Shown here: positions 1-9,020 of the stretch, piece after piece
Numbering within the stretch: the first letter of the stretch is position 1
How the letters are laid out: each line of letters opens with the position of its first letter
Origin: Candidatus Westeberhardia cardiocondylae
GTDB taxonomy: Bacteria > Pseudomonadota > Gammaproteobacteria > Enterobacterales > Enterobacteriaceae
Assembly: GCA_024648765.1 (NCBI GenBank)
Contig: JABYQC010000001.1
Coordinates: 62,001 to 126,000, forward strand
Direction of reading: 5' to 3'
DNA: 64,000 nt
Position numbers and translations under genes: made by a program
The notes under the pieces: generated by a model
What the model was told of the DNA's origin: nothing
Database searches by the model: none
Seen by the model: the letters and a program-made list of their open reading frames with translations, nothing else

Positions 1-322
1 AATTTTAATAATTTGAGTGAATTTGATTATGAGGTATTTTTTGCTAATGCTAAAAAATTAGGTGATAGATTAATTGTTGTTGTTCGAGGTGGAAGTTTTA
101 CAAAAGAAATTAATAAGAATTATGGTTGCTTTGAATCGTTAGAGCAATGTAGGTTGTTTTTGTTGTCTGTAAAAATTGTTGATTGGATTGTGTTTTATCA
201 TGATGATATTTTGCATGGATTAATTGCGAATATTGTTCCGGATTTTTTTGTTTGGGAACAAGGTGTTGTTGTGTAGATGTTGAAAGATTTTTTAAGGGGG
301 GGGAAATATTGTTGAGTTTTAA
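1..322 (+). pseudogene. hldE: 3' remnant of hldE (ADP-heptose synthesis bifunctional protein), adenylyltransferase domain
   Basis: The reading frame is open from the window edge to a TAG at 274-276. It matches the C-terminal cytidylyltransferase-like domain of HldE: the segments ANAKKLGDRLIVVV, LEQCR and VDWIV align with the enterobacterial ANARKLGDRLIVAV, LEQRM and VDWVV. HldE makes ADP-heptose for the lipopolysaccharide inner core. The nucleotide-binding HxGH motif, which should lie just before the ANAKKLG segment, reads roughly SEFDY, so both catalytic histidines are gone. The frame also stops about 40 residues early. Further homology (GGNIVEF, like family GGEVLVLNF) follows in another frame after a run of eight G at 296-303, ending at a TAA at 320-322. 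What is seen is motif loss plus premature stop and frameshift. The inference is a decayed gene and probably no heptosylated LPS. The 5' part lies outside the window. Confidence 0.72.
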
Positions 323-551
323 TTGTTTGAATTTGTGTTGTTGATTGGTTTTTATGTATGTTTGTGATTTATTTTGTTTGTTGATATTTGTGGATATTTT
401 ATATGTGCGAAATTGTTGTGATTTGTATGTTTTTGTTTAAATATTTTATGGTTTGCTGTGGTAAGTGTTTGATTGTATTGTTATAAGTATTTAGAATTAA
501 ATGGATATCTCTCTATTTTATGGTTTTTGGAATGAGTTTTTTATGTGTGAA

Positions 552-1160
552 TTAATAGTCAAAAAAAGGTGTATGATGATATTGGTGTTCTGTGATATCT
601 TGTACTCCATGTAATTCTGGAAAATTTTTTAATAGTTTTTTTTCTATTCCTTCTTTGAGAGTATGTGTTGACATAGCGCATCCGTTGCAACTTCCGTGAA
701 ATTTTATCAGTATTTTCATATCTTTGTTGATATCTATTATTTCAATTGTTCCTCTATGGTTTAATAATATTGGATTGATATTAGATTTGACGAAGGAATT
801 GATATTTTTTAGTAGAAGAGTTTTTTCTTTGTTATTAAGTTTTGTGGTGTGTTGGTTTATTTTTTCTTTAAATATTTTTGGTGCATTTAATATTAGTTGT
901 GATGCGTATTTGTCTTGTTTTAAATGTATTTTAGCATGTTTGAGATATGATATAAAAGATTTGTGTGTATATAGTGAAAATTTTTGAAATTTTATTGCAA
1001 TGTCATTGGGTTGTATTGCATTTTTTGGAAAGTATTCTAAGATACATTCGGCGTATGGAGTGCCTGGATGTGTGATAGTGATTCGGATGTTTTTATCTTG
1101 GTTTTTTTGAGATAGTAATTTTTGTATGTATTTTTTTGCATTTTTCGTGATATGTATCAT
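552..1160 (-). CDS. nfuA: Fe-S cluster carrier protein NfuA
   Basis: This 202-residue protein aligns end to end with enterobacterial NfuA (about 191 residues). The N-terminal half is the degenerate A-type scaffold domain (HPGTPYAEC near residues 32-40). The C-terminal half is the Nfu domain with the cluster-ligating CxxC at Cys158 and Cys161, followed by the hallmark TLKEGIEK and FPEL. NfuA accepts 4Fe-4S clusters from the assembly machinery and delivers or repairs them in target enzymes in the cytosol. It starts with ATG, reading MIHIT like E. coli MIRIS. It stands alone, facing away from aroK, with non-coding DNA on both sides. The composition is Lys/Asn/Ile-rich, as in other minus-strand genes here. 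The family is certain and the catalytic cysteines are intact. Confidence 0.95.
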   Translation of the reverse strand: MIHITKNAKKYIQKLLSQKNQDKNIRITITHPGTPYAECILEYFPKNAIQPNDIAIKFQKFSLYTHKSFISYLKHAKIHLKQDKYASQLILNAPKIFKEKINQHTTKLNNKEKTLLLKNINSFVKSNINPILLNHRGTIEIIDINKDMKILIKFHGSCNGCAMSTHTLKEGIEKKLLKNFPELHGVQDITEHQYHHTPFFDY

Positions 1161-2333
1161 AATGAATAGATTTTTTTGTTTTGTAGTTTGAGAATATTAT
1201 TTGTATATTTCAAGTAATTTAAAGTTTCTGTGTGTTTATATATTGTATTATTATATTGTGATTTTTATGTATTATACGATATATTTTGTTATTATACTAT
1301 ATTGTGTATTTGGTTTTTGTGTATTAGTGTTTATATTGTGATAAAATTTTTTAATAGTGGTGTATATTTTTATTGAAGAATTTATGATGTTTTGTAATTG
1401 GAAGGGTGTGCTGTTGTTTATTGAATATATTAAAATGTGTTATTTGTTTTATTCTTATATGTAATTTTTGGTATTTTAGTTATATGTTGTTGATGTATTT
1501 GGGAGTGTTTTATAGATAGAGTTTGTGTTTTGTTTTTTCATGTATTGCGTTATTTCATATTATTTATACTGTATATATTTTTTATATTTTGGATTATTTT
1601 AATTTAGAATATTAGTGATATGTATTGTTGATGTTTTTATATTTATAAAAATTTTAATATATTCTTTATTACATAATATATATGACAATAAATGTGTATT
1701 GTGTTTTTATTTGCGATATTTTGTAATGTATGTGATTGTATGTTTTATACAAAGGTATATTTAATAAATCATATGTGTTGATTTGATTGATGATATTTTT
1801 TGTATTGGATTTTTTTTGATGATGTTTTGTGAGTTTTGTAGTTTTATTATGTTGTAAATGGTATTGTTGCAATATTATGGATGATTTTGTATTAAATTTT
1901 GTTATATAATTTTAAAGGATTTTTGTTATTGATTTTTTTATGTGTTGATAGGTATTATGTATGTATTTATAATTTTTGTAGTTATTTTATAGTTTCTATT
2001 TTAGGTTGTGATTTAAGAATTTTGAATATTGGTGTATTTTATTGATTTTTTTGGTATGTTTAGGAATGATTTTGATGGTTTTTATGTTTTTTTAGGTTAG
2101 AGAGTTATGTTTTATTTGTTTTGTATTAATGTTTTATTTGAAATGTTATGTATTGGGATTGTTAAGTTTTTGTTATAGTATTGTGTTGTAAAGTATTTTT
2201 ATATGTGTTATAGATGTAATCATTGTTTAATGTTTTATGATGTTGATTTTTTTATTTTTTAGAATATTATTATAGGTAGTATTGTATTTGCAGGATATTA
2301 TTGAATGTATATATAGTACGTTGGGTATTTACT
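1161..2333. other. non-coding desert nfuA-aroK (about 1.17 kb)
   Basis: The stretch is T/G-rich on the plus strand with very few C and frequent stops in all frames. The only longer open frame, on the minus strand at 1669-1872, encodes a low-complexity His/Asn/Lys/Thr peptide with no recognisable family and is a composition artefact. I see no tRNA, no repeat array and no convincing gene remnant. The aroK promoter should lie near its right end, but no good -35/-10 pair stands out. Confidence 0.6.
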
Positions 2334-2873
2334 ATGTTAAGAAAAAATGTTTTTTTGATTGGTCCTATGGGTGCGGGGAAAAGTACTGTTGGTAAAAAAT
2401 TGTCTGATGCGCTTAATGTGAATTTTTTTGATTCTGATTATGAAATAGAAAGGAGTAGTGGTGTTGATATAAGTTGGATTTTTGATGTAGAAGGAGAACA
2501 GGGATTTCGTAATAGAGAGATAAAGATGATTAAAGATTTAGTATTAAAGCGAGGTATTGTATTGTCTACTGGTGGTGGTGCAATTACGTCGTTAGAGGTT
2601 AGAAATTTGCTTGTTAAATATGGAGTAGTAATTTATTTAAATATATCTCTTGAGGAGCAATTATTTCGCACTAGATATGATAAAAAACGTCCTTTGTTGT
2701 TGGAATGTGGGAAAGATAGGAGTGAAATATTAAAAAAATTGCTTATTAAGCGGAGTGGATTATATAGTGCAATTGCTGATTTGGTAGTTGATGTGAATAA
2801 AAAAAGTGTTAGGGTGATTGTTGATAAAATTATGAAATTTTTGGTAGAAAATAGATTTTTTGTACATATTTAA
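2334..2873 (+). CDS. aroK: shikimate kinase I
   Basis: AroK phosphorylates shikimate to shikimate 3-phosphate with ATP, in the cytosolic pathway to chorismate. The 179-residue product (E. coli AroK 173) carries the Walker A loop GPMGAGKST at residues 10-18, the shikimate-binding DSDYEIE segment, the GTGGG-like STGGGA loop and the lid RDKKRPLL-like YDKKRPLL. The frame extends 33 bp upstream to a TTG, but the ATG at 2334 gives MLRKNVFLIG, which aligns with the E. coli N-terminus. It is the first gene of an aroK-aroB pair with a 33-bp gap, the same order as in Enterobacteriaceae. Key residues look intact, so the enzyme is probably active. AroK rather than AroL is chosen on context and sequence. 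Confidence 0.95.
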   Translation: MLRKNVFLIGPMGAGKSTVGKKLSDALNVNFFDSDYEIERSSGVDISWIFDVEGEQGFRNREIKMIKDLVLKRGIVLSTGGGAITSLEVRNLLVKYGVVIYLNISLEEQLFRTRYDKKRPLLLECGKDRSEILKKLLIKRSGLYSAIADLVVDVNKKSVRVIVDKIMKFLVENRFFVHI

Positions 2874-2906
2874 TGTTTTTAACAAAATTATAGGATATTT
2901 GTAAAT

Positions 2907-4001
2907 ATGGAGAAAGTTTTTGTTAATTTAAAGGACAGAAGTTACCCCATTATAGTTGCATTTGGATTGTTTAGTAAATTTAGGTGTTTTGTGCCGTTAG
3001 TTTGTGATGATAGAGTTATGATTATAACTAACGAATGTCTTGCTGGGTTATATTTGCAGAAGTTTCGGGAATATTTGGTATATATTGGTATTCAAGTAGA
3101 TCATGTTGTGTTACCTGATGGGGAACAGTATAAATCTTTGAAAATTTTGGATAAGGTTTGTTATTCTCTATTAAAGAAAAATCATGGTCGTGATACTACT
3201 GTTGTATCTTTCGGAGGTGGTGTGATTGGTGATTTATCTGGTTTTGTTGCCTCTGTTTACAAAAGAGGTGTAAGATTAGTTCATGTTCCTACTACTTTAT
3301 TATCTCAGGTTGATGCATCTATTGGGGGAAAGACTGGAGTTAATCATCAGCTTGGAAAAAATATGATTGGTACGTTTTATCAACCTAGTTCTGTATTGAT
3401 AGAATTGGATTATTTACGAACTTTGCCTAGGAGAGAATTTTCTGCTGGATTAGCGGAGATTGTTAAATATGCAGTTATTTTTGATAGTGTTTTTTTTTCT
3501 TGGTTGGAAGATAATTTAGAATATTTATTTTCTTTAGATGTTGCGTCAGTTACTTATTGTGTACGTGAATGTTGCAAATTTAAAGCTAATGTTGTTATGT
3601 GTGATGAATATGAAAAGAATGATCAGAGAGTTTTGTTGAATTTTGGTCATACTTATGGGCATGCTATTGAGTCATGTATGATGAAATATGGTACTTGGTT
3701 GCATGGTGAGGCGATATCTGTAGGTATGATGATGGCTATGTATACTTCATATTATCTTGGTCATTTTTCCATAGAAGATTTATATAGAGTGAAGGAGTTA
3801 TTTGTGCGAGCAAAATTACCTGTATGTGGACCTAAAGAAATGTTACCGGAAGATTATTTGTCTTATATGGTACGTGATAAAAAAAATTTTCATAATTTGT
3901 TGAAATTAGTTTTGCCTGTGTCTTTGGGTTCTGCGAAGGTTTTTTCTGGTATTGATAGTAATGTTATATATAATGCTATTACAAGTTGTTCTGCAAAATG
4001 A
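2907..4001 (+). CDS. aroB: 3-dehydroquinate synthase
   Basis: AroB cyclises DAHP to 3-dehydroquinate, the second step of the shikimate pathway, using NAD and a divalent metal. The product has 364 residues (E. coli 362). NAD-binding GGGVIGDL lies at residues 103-110 and PTTLLSQVDASIGGKTGVN at 128-146. The zinc ligands are placed as in the family: Glu184 (GLAEIVKYA), His248 (NFGHTYGHA) and His266 (WLHGEA). It begins 33 bp after aroK and is presumably co-transcribed. No defect is visible. With aroK it implies that chorismate or aromatic amino acid synthesis was worth keeping, although the other pathway genes are outside this window. Confidence 0.97.
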   Translation: MEKVFVNLKDRSYPIIVAFGLFSKFRCFVPLVCDDRVMIITNECLAGLYLQKFREYLVYIGIQVDHVVLPDGEQYKSLKILDKVCYSLLKKNHGRDTTVVSFGGGVIGDLSGFVASVYKRGVRLVHVPTTLLSQVDASIGGKTGVNHQLGKNMIGTFYQPSSVLIELDYLRTLPRREFSAGLAEIVKYAVIFDSVFFSWLEDNLEYLFSLDVASVTYCVRECCKFKANVVMCDEYEKNDQRVLLNFGHTYGHAIESCMMKYGTWLHGEAISVGMMMAMYTSYYLGHFSIEDLYRVKELFVRAKLPVCGPKEMLPEDYLSYMVRDKKNFHNLLKLVLPVSLGSAKVFSGIDSNVIYNAITSCSAK

Positions 4002-4293
4002 ATTTGTATGAAAATTATGGGAAGAGTTTTGTATATAATATTGATGTTGTTGATGGATATTATATATTGGTTTGAATTTATGGTGTATTATATATGATTA
4101 TTTTTATGGTATTGTATTGTTGTAATAGTAACATGTTTATTTATACGTGGTTTTTGTGATGGTGTCATGGTTTTTTATGTATTGGTTGTTTTTGTTGTTT
4201 TGTATATTTGTTTGTTTAATGTTTTTTATGGTTATTGCATTATAGTTTTTGCATATGTTGTTATATTTTTTACATAAATTATATGAAATTTAT

Positions 4294-4971
4294 ATGAAAA
4301 AATTTTATATTTTGCCTTCTTTATTATCTGCAGATTTTTCCAAATTAGGAGAAGAAGTTTCTCGTGTAATTTTTGCTGGTGCTGATATGATACATGTAGA
4401 TGTTATGGATAATCATTATGTTGCAAATTTAACTATGGGTCCAATGGTTTTACGTTCTTTAAGAAATTATGGTATTCTTGTGCCTTTTGATGTGCATTTT
4501 ATGGTAAAACCTTTATGTCATCGTTTAATTCTTGATTTTATTGATGCTGGCGCAAATTATATTACTTTTCATCCTGAGGTATCGTGTGATGTCAATGAGT
4601 CTGTTTGTTTTATTCGAGACCATGGTTGTAAGGTTGGTTTAGCATTTAGTCCAGATGTTTCTTTAGATATTTTGGAAAATTTGATATATGTAGTAGATAT
4701 GGTGTTGTTATTGGCTGTTTATCCTGGATTTTCAAATCAATCTTTTTTATTATCTACATTTCAGAGAATTAAGCAGGTAAGAGATTTGATTGATTTGGTT
4801 GGTTTAAATGTTTTTTTGAGTGTTGATGGTGGTATTAAAATAAGTAATATTATGAAGGTTGCTAGTTATGGAGCAAATATGTTTGTGGCTGGTTCAGCAA
4901 TTTTTGATACTTTAGATTATTTTGGTGTTATGAAAAAGTTTCGTTATGAGTTAAATAAGTGTTGTCGGTGA
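4294..4971 (+). CDS. rpe: ribulose-phosphate 3-epimerase
   Basis: Rpe interconverts ribulose 5-phosphate and xylulose 5-phosphate in the non-oxidative pentose phosphate pathway, which feeds erythrose 4-phosphate towards AroB's substrate. The 225-residue TIM barrel equals the E. coli length when read from the ATG at 4294 (MKKFYILPSLLSADF). The frame extends upstream to 4249, but that extension has no homology. Visible landmarks are HVDVMDNHYV with the metal-binding His and catalytic Asp, FDVHFMV, TFHPE, YPGFSNQSF (family NPGFGGQSF, so one Gly is replaced) and the second catalytic Asp in SVDGGI. In enterobacteria damX and dam lie between aroB and rpe. Here 292 bp of non-coding DNA replace them. 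Confidence 0.95.
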   Translation: MKKFYILPSLLSADFSKLGEEVSRVIFAGADMIHVDVMDNHYVANLTMGPMVLRSLRNYGILVPFDVHFMVKPLCHRLILDFIDAGANYITFHPEVSCDVNESVCFIRDHGCKVGLAFSPDVSLDILENLIYVVDMVLLLAVYPGFSNQSFLLSTFQRIKQVRDLIDLVGLNVFLSVDGGIKISNIMKVASYGANMFVAGSAIFDTLDYFGVMKKFRYELNKCCR

Positions 4972-5100
4972 TGTTTTGTATTTATTTGTATTTTTATAAG
5001 TTTTGTAATTTATGGAATCTGTTATTTTTAAAGTTTTTTGTGTTATTTTGTGTATTTTGTGGGTTATTTTATAGTTTTTGTAATTTTAGGTGGATATTTC

Positions 5101-6120
5101 ATGAGAAAGATTTTAGATAATTTCAATGATACTGTTGTTTTTAGTGCTATTCAACCATCTGGTATATTGACTATAGGAAATTATATAGGTGTGTTGCGTT
5201 CATGGGTTAGAGCACAAAATGATTATTGTTGTATTTATTCTATTGCTGATCTTCATTCTATTACTGTAAGGAAGAATTTATGTGAATTACAAAAAATTTC
5301 TTTAGATTGTGTGGCTTTGTGTTTGGCATGTGGGGTAGATCCCGAAAAAAGTATTATTTTTATGCAATCGCATGTTCAAAAACATGCGCAGTTAACTTGG
5401 ATTCTGAATTGTTATACATATTTTGGTGAATTAAGGCGTATGATTCAGTTTAAGGAGAAGTTATTAAGTAATGGTACTGTGAATGTTGGATTATTTTCGT
5501 ATCCAGTGTTAATGGCTGCAGATATTTTGTTATATTATGCTGACTTGGTAATAGTGGGTTCTGATCAGAAACAACATTTAGAGTTTATTCGTAGTATTGC
5601 TAGAAGGTTTAATTCTATATATGGTAGAATTTTTTTAGTTCCTAAGATTTTTTCTAAGTTTAGTTTTTCTGTAAAGTCTTTATCTAGACCAGAAAAAAAG
5701 ATGTCAAAATCAGATATGAATTGTAATAATTTTATTAGTTTGTTAGATGATTATCCTATGATAATTAGAAAAATTAGATTTGCAGTTACTGATTCTGATG
5801 TTCCTCCGGTGATTAGATATGATCCTGTGAATAAGCCGGGAGTGTCAAATTTGTTGCAGATGTTGTCTAGTATGACTGATCGATCTATTGTGTGTTTAGA
5901 AAAGATGTTTATTGGGAAAATGTATACTGATTTAAAGAATGAACTTATTGATGTTATTTGGGATGTGATAGGTTCTATACAAGAGCGTTATTATATTTTG
6001 AGAAAAAATGAGGATTATTTGAATATGGTTTTGTTTCATGGTGCTAAGAGAGCATCAGAGAGGGCAGAAATTGTTTTAAATAGAGTTCAGAAAGCTATTG
6101 GTTTGTATTCGATGTATTGA
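5101..6120 (+). CDS. trpS: tryptophanyl-tRNA synthetase
   Basis: TrpS charges tRNA-Trp. The product has 339 residues (E. coli 334) when started at ATG 5101, which has a purine-rich AGGTGG about 12 bp upstream. The longer frame from 5038 adds a hydrophobic leader with no homology. The class I signature appears as TIGNYIG at residues 24-30, after QPSG, and KMSKS at 200-204. The dimer and substrate region MAADILLY and DQKQHLE is intact. In enterobacteria gph lies between rpe and trpS. Here only 129 bp separate them, so gph was deleted. It is the last gene of the aroK-trpS block and is followed by about 1 kb of non-coding DNA. Confidence 0.97.
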   Translation: MRKILDNFNDTVVFSAIQPSGILTIGNYIGVLRSWVRAQNDYCCIYSIADLHSITVRKNLCELQKISLDCVALCLACGVDPEKSIIFMQSHVQKHAQLTWILNCYTYFGELRRMIQFKEKLLSNGTVNVGLFSYPVLMAADILLYYADLVIVGSDQKQHLEFIRSIARRFNSIYGRIFLVPKIFSKFSFSVKSLSRPEKKMSKSDMNCNNFISLLDDYPMIIRKIRFAVTDSDVPPVIRYDPVNKPGVSNLLQMLSSMTDRSIVCLEKMFIGKMYTDLKNELIDVIWDVIGSIQERYYILRKNEDYLNMVLFHGAKRASERAEIVLNRVQKAIGLYSMY

Positions 6121-7173
6121 GGAGAAATATGTTTTTTGATGGATTTTATAAGTTTGTGTTTTTATGTTTTTTTTAGGTAGGATTAGTTGTGGTATATTGT
6201 GTTTTTGTGTGTGTTTATGTGGTTTTTTTGATGATTTTTTGGTGTGGTGTTGCAGAAGTTGTTGAATATTGTTTGTTGGATTTGTTGATTTTATGTGTTT
6301 AATGTATAGTGTATGGATTTATATATTTTTATTTTGATGTTTTTATTGAAGCTTTATGTGTTTTAAGAGGGGTTTTTGTTATATTTATGTGATGTTTTGA
6401 ATGTTTTTGTGTGATTTAATTTATTATATTTTGTGGTTTAATTATTGTTGTGATATTTTTATAGATTTTAATTTTTGTGTGTAAGTGTTTGTTTTTCTTG
6501 ATGTTATTTTATGTTATATTTATGTTTGTTGTAAGATTGGGAGGTTTTGTTTAGAATTTGATAAATTTTATTTTTGAAGAATATTATAGTAGAAATATTT
6601 TATTATTTTAGATGTTTATTGGTATCATTATATATTAAGTTTTGAAGGTATTGTGTGGTAAATTTGTAGTATTAAATATTGTAAATTGTTGAAGTGTTTG
6701 TATTTTAAATTTTTATGATGTGATGTATCAGGGTGTTTTTTAGGATTTTTATAAAATATTATTGTGGTTTATAGTATTTGTTTGTATGTATAATTTTGTA
6801 TAAATTTTTTATTTTATGAATTTTTTGGGATGTTTGTTTGTTGAGTTGTGGTGCTATATGAGTATTTTTTGATGAAATGGATTTGGTAGTATTGATGTTT
6901 TTGTTTTTATAATATGTATTTTTTGATATTATATATCATATGTTAAGTATTTATGTGGTTGTATGGATTTTTTTTTTATATTGTTGATATAATTGATAAA
7001 ATGAATATTTAAGATAGTGATGAATAGAAAAAATTTTTTTATGTTTGGAATAAATAAAATATGTTGGTTTGTATTTGTGTATTTGTTAGATTTTTAAATA
7101 GATTGTTGATTTGAATTTTATAATTTTTATAATGATGTAATTTTGTATATTAGAGAATATTGCGTAATTTTTT
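6121..7173. other. non-coding desert trpS-pit (about 1.05 kb)
   Basis: No open frame, RNA gene or repeat can be supported here. Composition is extreme: positions 6121-6240 contain no C and about 30 G on the plus strand, so the sequence is nearly a T/G/A three-letter text. No homology to an enterobacterial gene survives by eye. It may contain fully decayed genes and the pit promoter. Confidence 0.6.
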
Positions 7174-8847
7174 ATGCTACATATATTTACTAGTTTGGAT
7201 TTTTATACTGATTGTATTTTAGTTGTTGTTTTTATTTTTGTTTTATTTTATGAAATTATTAATGGATTTCATGATACAGCTAATGCTATAGCTACTATTG
7301 TTTATACAGGAGCTTTACGTCCTTATTTTGCGGTTTTGATTTCTGGTATATGTAATTTTTTTGGTGTTTTTATGGGAGGATTAAGTGTAGCATATGCTAT
7401 TGTGCATTTGTTACCTATGGATGTATTGGTGTATGATCGATCTGTTTATGGTTTGCCTATGATATTGTCTATGTTGGTGTCAGCTATTTTGTGGAATTTT
7501 GGGACATGGTATTTTGGATTACCTTCATCTAGTTCGCATACTCTTATTGGTTCTATTATGGGTGTTATATTTATGCATGCGTTAATTGTTGATAAATCTG
7601 TTGTGCAAGCATTGAATATGTCTCATTTAGTTGAAGTGCTTTTGTCTTTAATTTTTTCTCCATTTTTTGGTTTTTTTGTTTCTGTGTTTATGTTATGGTG
7701 TATTCGTTTTTTTTGTAAAATTTTTAAATATAAGTTTTATTATATGCATTTAACTGCAGAAGAAAGATATAGGCGTGATGGTGTTGCTTATCCTCCATGG
7801 TTAATACGTTTTGGGTTAATTATTTCTTCTTTTGGAGTGAGTTTTTCTCATGGTGCTAATGATGGGCAAAAGGGTATTGGGTTGATTATGTTAGTATTAA
7901 TGAGTATTGTTCCAGTTGAATTTGTTGTTAATTTGAATTCTAGTTCGTATGATATTTATAGGGTTCGTGATTCTGTTATAAATTTTTATAAGTATTATAT
8001 ACAAAATTATGATGTTTTTTGTGTTAGTTCTGTTAATGTACATTATGGGTCATTTGTGATAGATGCAAAAAAATTTTCTTTGTTATCCGCTGTGTCTTGT
8101 CGATCATGTTGTTCGTTTAGTTTTTTACATATGCATAGTGAATTTTTGCAAGATGTATATGTGGCACAAGAGTTTTTTCGAAATAATTTGTGTAAAGATT
8201 GTGATGTTGGTTTGGATTTTTGCGCTATTGTTTTGAGGGAACAGCATTTGTATGATGAGGTTTCTCAAATGATATTGGTGATGGATCATATTTTATATAT
8301 ATTGAAGGATTTAGAGAGTTATAATCAGTTAAATTTTGATCAGAGAATTGAAATGCGTTGTTTTTTAGTTGATATATCGGATCTTATATCTAAGATTATT
8401 AGTGGTTTGCATTTATCTGATGTAGATAGAGGTTTTTTGAAAAATTTACAAAAGGATTTGTTATATACTGTTGAATATGCTCCTGTTTGGGTTATTTTTG
8501 CTGTTGCTTTGTCTTTATCTTTTGGTACTATGATAGGATGGAAAAGAGTTGCTATTACAGTTGGAGAAAAAATTGGAAATAAAAATATGACTTATATGCA
8601 AGGTTTGTTAGTACAAATGATTTCTGCGGTGTCTATTGGTATTGCTAGTTATATTGGCAAACCTGTATCCACTACACATGTTTTATCTTCTGCTGTTATT
8701 GGTACTATGTTGGTTGAGGGTCATGGAATACAATTTAGGACAGTGAAAAATATTTTTATGGCTTGGATATTGACATTTCCTGTGTCGATGTTTGTGTCTG
8801 GTGTTTTATATGTTTTGTGTTTGTTGATTGTGGTATTTTGTGTATGA
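7174..8847 (+). CDS. pitA: low-affinity inorganic phosphate transporter, PiT family
   Basis: This inner-membrane protein imports metal-phosphate complexes with protons. It has 557 residues against about 499 in E. coli PitA. The N-terminal PiT repeat carries GFHDTANAIAT (near residue 32) and GLPSSSSHTLIGS. After it come SHGANDGQKGIG and the C-terminal repeat PVSTTHVLSSAV. Roughly ten hydrophobic segments flank a central hydrophilic region. The extra length sits in that central cytoplasmic loop (about residues 255-430), which is Cys/Asp/Tyr-rich and poorly conserved, ending at the recognisable family segment EYAPVWVI. It is convergent with prlC and stands alone. It could be named pitA or pitB; pitA is chosen because prlC follows, as roughly in enterobacteria. 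Confidence 0.9.
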   Translation: MLHIFTSLDFYTDCILVVVFIFVLFYEIINGFHDTANAIATIVYTGALRPYFAVLISGICNFFGVFMGGLSVAYAIVHLLPMDVLVYDRSVYGLPMILSMLVSAILWNFGTWYFGLPSSSSHTLIGSIMGVIFMHALIVDKSVVQALNMSHLVEVLLSLIFSPFFGFFVSVFMLWCIRFFCKIFKYKFYYMHLTAEERYRRDGVAYPPWLIRFGLIISSFGVSFSHGANDGQKGIGLIMLVLMSIVPVEFVVNLNSSSYDIYRVRDSVINFYKYYIQNYDVFCVSSVNVHYGSFVIDAKKFSLLSAVSCRSCCSFSFLHMHSEFLQDVYVAQEFFRNNLCKDCDVGLDFCAIVLREQHLYDEVSQMILVMDHILYILKDLESYNQLNFDQRIEMRCFLVDISDLISKIISGLHLSDVDRGFLKNLQKDLLYTVEYAPVWVIFAVALSLSFGTMIGWKRVAITVGEKIGNKNMTYMQGLLVQMISAVSIGIASYIGKPVSTTHVLSSAVIGTMLVEGHGIQFRTVKNIFMAWILTFPVSMFVSGVLYVLCLLIVVFCV

Positions 8848-9020
8848 TGTATTGTTTAAGGAAATTTGTTTTTTATTAATAATGTATTGTGTGATTTCAT
8901 GTATTGATGTATATGGTTATATAGGATATTTTGTCATGTTTTGGTATTTTTTTTAATTTTTGTATTTTTATTGTATGTTTTGAGATGTATTTTGGATGGT
9001 TTTTATTTTAAGTGAGATGT

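Noticed and set aside
1669-1872. 67-codon minus-strand open frame
   Set aside because: Low-complexity His/Asn/Lys/Thr peptide, no family resemblance, no ribosome binding site; typical composition artefact of the A/C-rich strand.
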